Source: Scolanthus callimorphus (taxonomy: Eukaryota > Cnidaria > Anthozoa > Actiniaria > Edwardsiidae). Taken from it: a DNA stretch of 64,000 nucleotides. Shown here piece after piece: positions 54,438-64,000 of the stretch (position 1 is the stretch's first letter; every line of letters begins with the position of its first letter). The position numbers and the translations under genes are program-made. The stretch lies in the NCBI GenBank assembly GCA_033964015.1, contig CM066912.1, positions 15,163,399-15,227,398 on the forward strand. The letters run 5' to 3'. The notes beneath the pieces were generated by a model. That model saw nothing but the letters and a program-made list of their open reading frames with translations. It was not told the origin of the DNA and made no database searches.

Positions 54438-55248
54438 TCATGTCTGCCATTGTAATTGATACATTTCAACAATACATAAAATCTGTCTGGTACTATGTTA
54501 ATGGGTTTCTTGTAATAGAATTTAGTCTACTCGTTCTGGTTTTCAGAGACTATTACTCAACTCAACTCAGTACTACAACAAGCCTATAGTCGAAACGTCC
54601 TTAAAGTACAATATTCATAACCGCTGATGCTGTTCGCGATAAACCTTCTCTATGATGTATTTGGTAAATTTCTTTTACAGGAAGATCATGAGGTTGACGG
54701 TCCTTAAAAAATGGCTGTGAAGAGAACACCACCAAGTATTGTGGCTACACAAATGTCAGTTGCAGAACATGGCTGTCGTAACTTGAGTGGAAACAAAAGA
54801 AGTATCATTTGTTAGAATGCACATTAACCATTAATTACTAGGCTGTGACTGAACAGTGGGACGTTTTTTTTTTCTTTCCAGTTCTGGAAGTTAATGTGTG
54901 AGGCCGTTCGTGTTTGTTCAAAGCTGTCAACAATGGTCAAATTCTGATGAATGGACGAATAAAAATGCCTTCAGTTTGGTTAAATTTGATTGAGAGTGGT
55001 TCTTGAAAAACCTCTGTCAGGAAAACGCGGCTCGGGCTATTTCGGGAAAAAATGAAAACACCCGTGAAAATATTATCCCAAATTTACTCGGCTGAATGTT
55101 ATTACGAATACCAATTTCTAGCAAGTTGTATTGCGAAACTACTTTGCATTAAAAATGGATACAGACTTTCTTAGAATTGAATACAAACATATTTTGCTAT
55201 GCTTTACCCTTTTTCTCAAGAACTGTATATGTAATCAATGTACTTTAA
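54438..55248. other. Candidate second exon and flank
   Basis: Acceptor TTCTTTTACAG before 54681 and polyadenylation signal AATAAA at 54958-54963, see 45440-45645. The longest ATG frame in it is about 34 codons (MAVKRTPPSIVATQMS...). A partial copy of the 11290-11395 hairpin arm lies at about 55020-55110. Confidence 0.4.
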
Positions 55249-55688
55249 GCCGGAGAAATACGAGGCACAAAATCCCTCAACTTGTCGCGCAACATTGTGC
55301 GTTGCAAGTTGATAATCGATGTTGCGCGTTTTTCATCTCGCGCCACAACTTGTCGCGCAACAAAAACATTTGTTGCAGGTTGTGAAAACTTGTTGCGCGA
55401 AGTAGAGCGCGGGTCTACTTTGAGGCACAAATTCTGGCTTTGTTGCTCGTTTTTCATCAAACACACAACTTGTCGCGCAACATTTTGCCTACAATTCAAG
55501 TTGATTAGTCAATAGAAATGAGGTGCTAAGGGGCCAAATTCGCCTTGGGCTCGCATGTGTGATCATCAAAACAAAATGTTGCGCGACAAGTTGTGAATTT
55601 GATGAAAAACGAGCAACAAACATTATACTTGCAACGCAGCAATGTTGCGCGACAAGTTGAGGGATTTTGTGCCTCGTATTTCCCCGGC
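55249..55688. mobile_element. MITE, 440 bp, TTTAA flanks
   Basis: Ends GCCGGAGAAATACGAGGCAC and inverse, flanked by TTTAA on both sides (55244-55248 and 55689-55693). Internal TTGTCGCGCAACA blocks occur in both orientations. No coding capacity beyond mirror-image short frames. Confidence 0.85.
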
Positions 55689-55693
55689 TTTAA

Positions 55694-56660
55694 CATTAAC
55701 CAAAAACTGTAAGTTTTTTAAGACTGACGAATTGCAAATGTAGGTTTTCAAGATAAAGTTATGAGGCATACACCTATTTCAATTTGTTGCTCCTGAAACC
55801 GTGCATCATAGTTGGAAATGATACCCTGTACTTCGTACCTAAATCGCAGTAGTTCATGTCAAATTATGTCTCAAAGAAGTAAACAAAATGCTATTTAGAA
55901 TTATAATACATTTCCAGCAGTAACGGTATCCACTTTGGAATACAGAGTTTTTATGATGGCCCAATTCTTTATTGGAGCAATTGACGCACGTGATACATGT
56001 TCAAATAGCGCTTCTTAGGCCTGGGGCATACGTCGAATTAGGGTCGCGTCGATTACATTTGTTTCAAAAGATACCGGCTCATTACTACTCTGATTCCAGA
56101 GTCTCGAGCGTGCGTATCGAAATTTACGCACGCTCGAGACTCTGGAACCAGGGTAGCTCATTACACTTTCAAATAACAAATTATCTATTGTTTTGAATAT
56201 ATTCGACGCGACTCTAAGGCCTACGGCAAACGCCGAACTTCAGCCGCTCTTCTTCTCTCAAACTTTGCCTTTTTCAAAGGATGCCGATTCATTATACTTT
56301 ATAATCAAGAAATTTCTATTGTTTTGTATTGGAACGGCGCGAGTCTGGCACGGCGTCTGGCATAAGCCTAGAGTACTAGGCTAAATGGCTGAGCCAGGAA
56401 ATCATCCAGAAACTACTGGACTCTATCAGCCCTAGAGGCGTATCTTCATTTGCGCCATTTTTATTTTTTAGTTCCAAAAAAAATCTCAAGTTTAAATTAA
56501 TGTTTTTTCTTCTTCAAAAATTTGCATGATTTATTAATTGAATTCGATACGAGTAAAACGCGGCGTTTGCCCCTTGCTCGCACAACAGTCGTATTATCCG
56601 AGTCCAACTAATTTGCAACAAACGTCGCATTATACATGTACCTATTTCAGGGTAAATAGG
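55694..56660. other. No gene recognised
   Basis: A hairpin at about 56096-56145 (CAGAGTCTCGAGCGTGCGTA against TACGCACGCTCGAGACTCTG). Otherwise unassigned sequence with short open frames of no known type. Confidence 0.45.
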
Positions 56661-56781
56661 TTCGACTGGCCCAAGGTACTAACGTACCAACACCTAGGGC
56701 AAGGTAGAGCCCTTTTGCCTTGAACGTATTGGCACGCTAGTAACTTAGTACACATGAAAAACAACAACAACCAAACGCTAT

Positions 56782-56919
56782 GATTTATGTTAAACGCCGT
56801 GGAGAAATAGTGTTTTGCTGAAATTTCGAGCGTTATAGCCTTTCGTCGGAGAAAAGAGGAAGGGCTAACGCTCGAAACGTCAGCAAAACACTATTTCTCC
56901 ACGGCGTTTAACATAAATC
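56782..56919. repeat. Foldback hairpin, 138 bp
   Basis: GATTTATGTTAAACGCCGTG pairs with CACGGCGTTTAACATAAATC over about 40 bp. The inner part (TTTCGAGCGTTATAGCC against GGGCTAACGCTCGAAA) also pairs, so almost the whole unit folds. No flanking duplication was found. Confidence 0.85.
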
Positions 56920-56974
56920 TCAACCTTTGTTTGTTGTTGTTCATGTTTACGTCCCCGCCGACGCAGAGCACGGT

Positions 56975-58140
56975 TTACCTAAGGCAAGGTAGCGGGGTAA
57001 GGTGCGATAACCACTACTAAGTTACTAGCGTACCAATACCTAAGGCAAGGTAGCGGGGTAAGGTACGATAACCAGTACTAAGTTACTAGCGTACAATCCG
57101 GAATACAAGATCTGCTTGGATTACTTTACATGGGGCGACACTAGCGTACCAATACCTAAGGCAAGGTAGCGGGGTAAGGTGCATAACCAGTACTATACCT
57201 AAGGCAAAGTAGCGGGGTAAGGTGCGATAACCAGTACTAAGTTACTAGTGTACCAATACCTAGGCCAAGGTAGCGGGGTAAGGTGCGATAAACAGTACTA
57301 AGTTACTAGCGTACGAATACCTAAGGCAAGTTAGCGGGGTAAGGTGCGATAACCAGTACTAAGTCACTAGCGTACCAATACCTAAGGCAAGGTAGCGGGG
57401 TAAGGTGCGATAACCAGTACTAAGTTACTAGTGTACCAATACCTAGGGCAAGGTAGCGGGGTAAGGTGCGATAACCAGTACTAAGTTACTAGCGTACGAA
57501 TACCTAGGGCAAGGTAGCGGGGTAAGGTGCGATAACCAGTACTAAGTTACTAGCGTACCAATACCTAGGGCAGGGTAGCGGGGTAAGGTGCGATAACCAG
57601 TACTAAGTTACTAGCGTCCCAATACCTAGGGCAAGGTAGCGGGGTAAGGTGCGATAACCAGTACTAAGTTACTAGTGTACCAATACCTAGGGCAAGGTAG
57701 CGGGGTAAGGTGCGATAACCAGTACTAAGTTACTAGCGTACCAATACCTAGGGCAAGTTAGCGGGGTAAGGTGCGATAACCAGTACTAAGTTACTAGCGT
57801 ACCAATACCTAGGCCAAGGTAGCGGGGTAAGGTGCGATAACCAGTACTAAGTTACTAGCGTACCAATACCTAGGGCAAGGTAGCGGGGTAAGGTGCGATA
57901 ACCAGTACTAAGTTACTAGCGTACCAATACCTAGGGCAATATAGCGGGGTAAGGTGCGATAACCAGTACTAAGTTACTAGCTTACCAATACCTAGGGCAA
58001 GTTAGCGGGGTAAGGTGCGATAACCAGTACTAAGTTACTAGTGTACCAATACCTAGGGCAAGGTAGCGGGTTTGGCAAGGAATTCGTACCATTCGTACGC
58101 TAGTAATTTAGTACTGGACATCGCTCCCCATCCCGATACC
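56975..58140. repeat. Minisatellite, 61-bp unit, about 18 copies
   Basis: Unit GGTAGCGGGGTAAGGTGCGA, then TAACCAGTACTAAGTTACTAG, then CGTACCAATACCTAGGGCAA. Variants (CTAAGG / CTAGGG, GCGTACC / GTGTACC) are mixed along the array. A shorter spacing near 57169-57210 shows one partial unit. An inverted half unit follows at about 58100-58165. Confidence 0.93.
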
Positions 58141-58170
58141 TTCCACCAGGTATTGGTACGCTAGTTCTAG

Positions 58171-58703
58171 TCATCATTCCCTACTCTTGTCGGGCTCCAA
58201 TAGTAATATGACCATCGTGATGTCTAGTTCAAAGGTCAAATTTAAGGTCAGTTTCTCTAAAATATTATAATATCGTCACCGAATTGTAAAGCGTTCGCTA
58301 TGGGTACCAAACTTCTGTTCGGATATTAGGTATCTCTAGTGGGCATATATCGAAAATTCGAGTTAGTTTTTTGCTGTTATTTAGATGGTTGTGTCAGATG
58401 GTTGCTCGCCTCAAATTAACGCTGCACTGAATCGCAAATCGATCGTAAATAGAATGCTAGATATCTGTCTTGATAAAATTAAGTGTTGAGATTGCCTGTG
58501 AATTTGGTTGGGAAGTCACGCCGAGCAAGTGTCTATAGTTGGGCGATTTTACCTTTGTCAGCAGTGGGCCGTTTCTGGCGAAACGCCCGAGAATTCTCGG
58601 GCCCGAAAAGTTTGTTTTAAAATTTAAATAGATTGATCCCCAAGTTTTTTGCCTTCTTTTCTACCCTGATGATTTATGTGGTCTACAACTTCCTTATCCG
58701 TGA
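58171..58703. other. No gene recognised
   Basis: Contains short inverted text around CCCGAGAATTCTCGGGC (58588-58604). No exon. Confidence 0.45.
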
Positions 58704-59003
58704 TTAGTAGAAACCCACTCGCATACTATCACGAATCCTGCAATCTGATTGGCTACGCTAACTCACTATCTATCACGTAATAGATAGTGAGTAGCGAAAT
58801 CGCTAGCGTAAAACTCTTTAAAACCATTGAAATAAATACGTTTAAGCAACAAATCGAAGGTAGTATGCTAGTGGGTTTCTACTAAACAATCAGACTACTC
58901 GTTCTCGTTTTCTTTGAGTCAAATAGCCAACTCGGCGCTACGCGCTTCGTTAACTATCTTTTGACTCACAGAAAACTCGAACTCGTACTCTAATTGTTAA
59001 ATA
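58704..59003 (+). mobile_element. Twin-hairpin element with NF-Y box, 300 bp
   Basis: Hairpin 1 arms: TTAGTAGAAACCCACTCGCA at the left and TGCTAGTGGGTTTCTACTAA ending near 58888. The loop holds AATCCTGCAATCTGATTGGC (NF-Y box 58745-58754), plus a second small palindrome (CTATCTATCACGTAATAGATAG). Hairpin 2: CAATCAGACTACTCG...TTTGAGTCAAATAG against CTATCTTTTGACTCA...CGTACTCTAATTG. Ends TTAAATA. Same layout and length as 40981-41277, but the arm sequences differ. Confidence 0.78.
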
Positions 59004-60689
59004 TGTATACTGTTTACGTCTCAAAAAAGAAATTTTCGATTTCATTCAAACCCTCAAATCGAAGAAAAATCACCCGAGAAGTCTCGGGAGGTCAGTTGCT
59101 CCCGAAAACGTTCCATTGTTTTTCACCAGAGTTTTTCGGGTGCTCGAAAAGTTCGGTTTAAACTAACGTAATTCTATAAATATTATAGAATAGCAATAAC
59201 TACGAAAAGGGGGTTATAGACTATTCAAATCAGCAGGGTAGAAAATAAAATAAAAAACTTTTTGATAAATCCATGAAAAATTTCAAAACAAAGTTCTCGG
59301 GCGTTTCGAGAAACGGGCGCCAAGCACCAGACGGCAAAATCGAAATTCTGAAATAATTACTACATGTGAACGTATTTCGAAAAACAAACCTCAACAGGTT
59401 TGTAAACTCATCAAAACCTTCCTATAAACTGAAATTATGGTACATCAGGTTTTGAACTGCGGCCGCACTTTGCTGATTTTGCTCGATTTTTTGTGTGCAT
59501 TCGCTCTTAACAATCAAACCGTTCCTTCGGTAACACAAACATCGCTTAGGGGTTTTGCAAAAGCTGCCGGGTTGTTTAGATATTTGATTCAGGGAACACT
59601 TTCAAAACACAATTAAATAAATCGGTGCAGTAGATCTCGCATAATTATCAAAACCGCCGTTGCCGATCGTTCAAGGAAACGAACATTGAGATCGCCGGTA
59701 GTACGGCACGCACGGCAGAGGACATTTTGTGCCTAGGAACTGCTGTACTGTAAAAAAAAAGTATTAAGAATGCCTAAATGCTTGTAGTTTTTATATAAAA
59801 TCACTGGTATCTATTTCTTGTTTGATAAAAGTGCATTTGACAGTAACTAAAAATGAAAAAATCGGGGATGTTCGATGGGATCATGCACCCCCTACATACT
59901 GGAGGCGGCGAAAAAACGCGCGCGAAATCTCACTGATCAGGCAAACATAAAAATTCACGCCATTTCCTTAATTTTTAAGCAACACACATGAACTTTTGTG
60001 TGCAAAGCAAAAGCACGATAGAGAGTCTTTTTAGTCCAAAAAAGGTTAATTCTCTCACAATTTTATCTGAAATATTGGTCATCAGAAGTTATGGCAAAAG
60101 TGGCGGTTTTGTAACATTAGACATGCGAACGAGAAAATCATTTAATTTTGTGGAAAACAACATCTTATCACGGTGATTTTTAGTGTACTTATTCTCTGAT
60201 AACTGTTCTAAATGTTCGTAGCAAACCGACGTTTCTCCGTTTTAGCTTTTTTTCAAAATTCATTATCGATCTTAAAAAAGTCATTTTTTAGCTAATAGTG
60301 ATTTTTCGTACAACACGTAAGGGTGGTGGACATTATACTAGTACAGGACATGAACGGATCCCTCGGCGGACTCTTTTTAAAAGCTTGGTGGGGAAAAAGA
60401 GAATGCTATGGGATCCTTCTAAGGCCCCGATAGCTACACATTGATCCAACTTTTGATTTTTACCACTTTTTATTAGTTTTACCACCGTATGTGGCGGTTT
60501 TGTAACCCGAATGAAAGGAAAAGCTTCCGTACGTTTTTACTTCGTTTGAGCTACTAGCCATTTTTGTACCACAACTAGATTAATGGTAGCTATGTCTGAT
60601 GAAGGAAAGTAGACAACAAATTACTCAATTTGGAATAGAAATAACGAAGAGAGAAAATGAAGTTACAAAACCGCCACACTTTTCCTATG

Positions 60690-60725
<36 letters not shown>

Positions 60726-60820
60726 AGTATCGAACATGATTGATAAAGAATCGTACTCGTGGGGTGAATTTTATCAAACAAGACGCATAACTGCTTGAAC
60801 TCGGGCTTCTAGTAAGTAAG
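59004..60820. other. No gene recognised; scattered motif copies
   Basis: AT-rich, with GTGGCGGTTTTGTAAC copies at 60100, 60491 and (inverted) 60662, and a (GA)n run at 60692-60725. The 62-63-codon open frames have no domain. Confidence 0.45.
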
Positions 60821-60829
60821 TAAGTAAAG

Positions 60830-61190
60830 TAGGTGCTTAGGTATCCTCAAAGCTCTAAGCGCTTTACATGTATGGATAACTCATCCTATAGAAACTAGTT
60901 TTTATAACAATGAGTGTGTATTAGTATGGTGGTTCTTTCTCGTGGTTCTTTAACGTCCCTCTGGTTCCGGTTAGTGTAATGTATGTGAGAGACGGGACCT
61001 ACGGTTTAACGTCCTTATCCGAGAAGACGGGAAGGTCTAAACATTTGCAGATGTTAGAGCAACGGCAGCACCTTCTCCTCAATTGTTTAGAAAAGACCCC
61101 GAGTGTTGTTCCTGCCAACCTCCCGCACATAACTCCCAACCTCCCGCACACAAGCCCGGCGCTCTGCGCTAACCGGTCATCGGGCTTCTG
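60830..61190 (-). mobile_element. Degraded tRNA-derived SINE, minus orientation
   Basis: The inverse of 61128-61190 contains TTAGCGCAGAGCGCCGGGCT and TGTGTGCGGGAGGTTGGGAG, a decayed tRNA-like head with a D-arm deletion. It continues as CGGGGTC...TTTAGACCTTCCCGTC, with TCTTCTCGG and ATAAGGACG, a body familiar from invertebrate SINEs. The A/B boxes are too damaged to be active. Confidence 0.55.
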
Positions 61191-61649
61191 TCTATATTTA
61201 TGTCTATATAGAATCGAAATGTTAAATCTTAAGAAATCTTAAATTGAATTTAAAAACTTATTCGATTGAACTGTCATTAGTACGTTTAAAAACATTGTTT
61301 TCTTCTTTTTCCCGACGAAAATACTTTGTTGCTTCATTAATTCTAAGAAAAAGCTTATTTGTAAGCAAGAATTCGCAAACTTGGAAATCGCTTTGAGGTC
61401 ATTGGGAAATATTCTAAGGATTTTTCCACTCAAAGCGGAACTGCTTACATGTGTCGATAAAGCATTAAGGTCGAGCGAGAGGCAGTTGTCAAAACATACA
61501 ATGCGACGTCGCTTTCAGAGCGGAAATTTAGTTCTAGATTCATGGGGAAGAACGCTGTACCAATTGGATCGCGGACGGGCTCGTTGCTCGTAGCAACGCT
61601 CTCAGCTGATTTGATGTCCCCTCGGGAAAGAATAGCGATTGTTTTAGAA

Positions 61650-62340
61650 CCAATGAAAAAAGCCCTAGAAAGCAGAGAATGACACTGAGAGGACGGAAAC
61701 ATGGCGGACATGGTTGGAGCTTGTGAAGTTTATCGAAAACACGACGAAAATCGATGCAATACTCGAGATTTGGGACTTCGATGTGGAACCTATATTTTTA
61801 CCCGGGAATCGAACGAGCTTCTAGTCGCTCTGGAATGCGTAATTTCTTGCAAAGCACGAAGTTTTCACAGCATTTTAGCTATTACAGAAGCAACAAACTA
61901 TGGCTAAACAACAAGAATCGATGGGAAGTGTTACTGGATGAATTCGCTGATGCGATCTAACTACTTCCAAGTTGGAGCATTCGGATGGCAACCCGATCGC
62001 CATTTTTAATGTGATTTGTTTCTTTCTCGTCACGAGAGGCTGTTTTCTAGCACGTTTAGGCACTACACGGGGTAGTTAAACATGCCTTCTAACAGTATAA
62101 AGGCAGGGATAACCTGATACAGGTAAGTTAGCTTTTTTAATATACTCGAAGAAGTGAATTTTGCTCTTTACACTGTAAAAGTGCACAAAGAACGTGAAAG
62201 AAGTAATTGCGACTTGCTAATCGTACACAAAATATTTAAGCTTATCTGCTCAAAAACCGAAATTTATTGTTGTTGTTGTTTCCTTTTCAGATTTATTATT
62301 TGCTGCATGCTTTGAAGAAATAAAAGTTTCCCTGCATTAC
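61650..62340 (+). ncRNA. Candidate two-exon transcript starting at ATGGCGGACATGG
   Basis: CCAAT at about 61653-61657, then ATGGCGGACATGG at 61701, which resembles YY1-initiated first exons. The ATG opens 68 codons (MADMVGACEVYRKHDENRCN..., stop 61907) of no known family. A perfect donor (CAG/GTAAGTTA, 62123) and a strong acceptor (TTCCTTTTCAG before 62291) follow, and AATAAA is at 62319-62324. Either a long non-coding RNA or a short protein whose 3' UTR is spliced. Confidence 0.35.
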
Positions 62341-63345
62341 CACGGGTGTACAACCGGGTAGTGCTCTTCAAGGATGTTTTTCTGGTGAACATGGCCTTCT
62401 GATGTGGACTAGCTTGGGCTACTAGTCTGGAAATGTCTGCTCCTCAATCAAATGAGACAAAATTTGCAACTATAAACAGATAAATGTGATTTAATGTGGC
62501 ATTTATGTTGTATGTGAAGTGAAGCATTTTACCATGGTGTAAGACCAAGAATGATTTGCATTACATTATCCAACTATCATGAGGGTGGGAGTAAGGGTAT
62601 GACTAAAAATACAACACATGTTCTAGTCTACAGCAGTATGTGTTATGCAAAAAAAGGAGAGCGATAGAGAGGGTCTGACTTATTTTATATGCATGCAAAA
62701 TTTACTTCTTTGTCTTACAAAAACTCAAATTCCAGGAAACCTGTCCTGTGATAGCAAGTAAACCACAAGTTTGAGTCTACGGGAATGATTAAAATGAGAC
62801 AAGGTGCAAACCTTGATCTTATTATGTGATCACATACCTAGTTCTTGTATTTCTTCATTTCTTACTTTTGCAACATTGTATTTAAAGTGGACCTTGCCAG
62901 ACAATGAGAACAGATTGGGATACTTATCGTGTACAGTGTGGGATTTTTCCAGCAGCTGGGGACAGGTTTTTCTAGTAAAAGAAGGCACTTGCCATGTTTT
63001 GGGTATGTTTCCAGGCTATTAAACGAAAATACACATAATGATAATTTTATAAACATTTTATGAACATTTTATAACGTTTGAGTCAAAATGTTTTGTTTGT
63101 GAGTCAAACGAAAAGCAATAGTAAAATCTTGCATTTAATGCGAACCTCTTACAACTGTGTAGGGCAGCTTTTAAAACAAGCACCAGAAGGATTCCTCGAG
63201 GGTAAGTTCTGCGGCAGCTTCTTGTTTTTAGAAAGAAATTAATAATGTGATCAACGACTGCACGAGACTAAAGTTGTTGTGCAAGTGAGAAAGATAAATA
63301 AAATAAATGATGATAACTCATTTTCGGGGTTTTCCTCGAGAGCCA
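62341..63345. other. No gene recognised
   Basis: AT-rich. Overlapping 64- and 72-codon open frames on both strands at 62804-63056 have no domain. Confidence 0.4.
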
Positions 63346-63591
63346 TTACTCTTTTACAAAATCGGCCGGGCGGGTAGATTTCACGATCGACTTTTCAATA
63401 TCGACTTGAAAATGCTCCTTGAACAGTTGTGCAAAGCTGTCGCAGGATTTGCTCCGATCGAAACTGGCTTTCGACTTTATTAGGACTTGCCCCATAAACT
63501 CGATAAAGCGTCTGTGGCGTAGCCTTATGCCTCTCTGGCCGGGACGTTCTCCGCGCACTCCGCCATATTGAGTAGCGAAGCGCGTTATCAA
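63346..63591 (-). CDS. Hypothetical coding exon (about 80 codons)
   Basis: The minus-strand frame contains RRFIEFMGQVLIKSKASFDR and SKSCDSFAQLFKEHFQVDIE, ending ...RPADFVKE and a stop. The amphipathic, charged composition looks like real protein, unlike most frames here, but no family is recognised. No ATG begins the open frame: upstream there is ATGGCGGAGTGCGCGG in a different frame, and the first in-frame Met is in FIEFMGQ. It could be a last exon or a short protein starting at that Met. Confidence 0.3.
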   Translation of the reverse strand: MITRFATQYGGVRGERPGQRGIRLRHRRFIEFMGQVLIKSKASFDRSKSCDSFAQLFKEHFQVDIEKSIVKSTRPADFVKE

Positions 63592-64000
63592 ACGATATTA
63601 AAAATCTCTAGTGTGTTGTTTAGCGAATTCCTCCATAAAAGGCGAGCCTCACAGTAAACTAAGAAAGGGTTGTTGATATGTTTAGACTTTATGTTGAATA
63701 CATGAAAACTTCGTGGAACGTGCAGTTTATGTATAAAGATGCTTTATTTCAACATTCGTAATATCTGCTGTGTTGCAACATACCGTAGAGAACACGACGC
63801 GATGGAAAGGTACAAACCACAGATCATGCTGTTTCTGGTGATTGCATTACCTAAGCATTCTAAATATGTTGTTTGCGCATAAATATCTTTCAACACTCTC
63901 TTCTGAGCATCACGTTCTCAGTATGAAGTCGAGCACTGCGTTACGGAGCCCGGCGCGCGAGTTAGGCATTAAGGGACGTGTCATTATTTACCGGGGGGGG
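63592..64000. other. No gene recognised; ends in a G run
   Basis: The window ends ATTTACCGGGGGGGG, which resembles the left tip of the GC-tipped element at 3288 (ATTACCCCGGGGG), so another copy may begin at the edge. Confidence 0.4.

Noticed and set aside
46086..54459. Open frames of up to 474 codons with MTGVDRYKD-like or CLHRSCLYI-like repeats on both strands
   Set aside because: The 27-bp minisatellite unit is a multiple of three and has no stop codon in most frames, so long frames appear in several frames at once on both strands.
56975..58140. CRISPR array (regular 61-bp spacing)
   Set aside because: The whole unit repeats; there are no unique spacers. The setting is eukaryotic.

Overview
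The window looks like a stretch of an animal genome that is poor in genes and very rich in mobile elements. The intron-split extracellular gene, the tRNA-derived SINEs, the many foldback and terminal-inverted-repeat (TIR) elements and the overall style of the repeats suggest a cnidarian, most likely an anthozoan (coral or sea anemone). That is an inference from style and domain content, because no species marker is present. No operon, CRISPR array, rRNA gene or clearly functional tRNA gene is visible.

The clearest coding material is on the + strand. Three exons at 6375-7978 encode a farnesoic-acid-methyltransferase-like (FAMeT, DUF-type) extracellular domain. Four exons at 42302-44368 encode a cysteine-rich linker followed by a pentraxin / LamG-like lectin domain. 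All splice phases fit within each cluster. The last donor of the first cluster (phase 0) fits the first acceptor of the second (phase 0). The two clusters may therefore be one gene with a 34 kb intron that has become a landing pad for transposons. The 5' end lies outside or was not recognised.

Layout: 1-6050 holds a CRE/E-box tandem array, a TIR transposon with 7-bp target duplications and a SINE trimer. 6.4-8.0 kb holds the FAMeT-like exons. 8.2-17.6 kb holds MITEs, foldback elements and a duplicated exon-like cassette. 17.8-25.0 kb is one large TIR element containing nested repeats, several minisatellites and a second 2.9 kb TIR element. 25-31 kb holds minisatellites, an SGNH-hydrolase fragment and a twin-hairpin element. 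31.8-36.4 kb holds two very long palindromes. 37.7-41.9 kb is a nest of CRE arrays with a second copy of the 7-bp-TSD transposon and another twin-hairpin element. 42.3-44.4 kb holds the pentraxin exons. 45.1-45.7 kb holds a 16-bp motif cluster and a candidate first exon. 46.1-54.4 kb is a 27-bp minisatellite with a 2,242-bp higher-order repeat, interrupted by a Tc1/mariner-like element. 55-64 kb holds MITEs, a 61-bp minisatellite, a third twin-hairpin copy, a SINE and two weak transcript candidates.

The signal most worth following is shared by unrelated repeats. The 10-mer CTGATTGGCT (a perfect NF-Y/CCAAT box) occurs nine times. Dense CRE (TGACGTCA) and E-box (CACGTG) arrays sit inside elements bounded by a short hairpin. 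A family of about 300-530 bp elements is built of two consecutive long hairpins whose arm sequences differ between copies while the pairing is kept.
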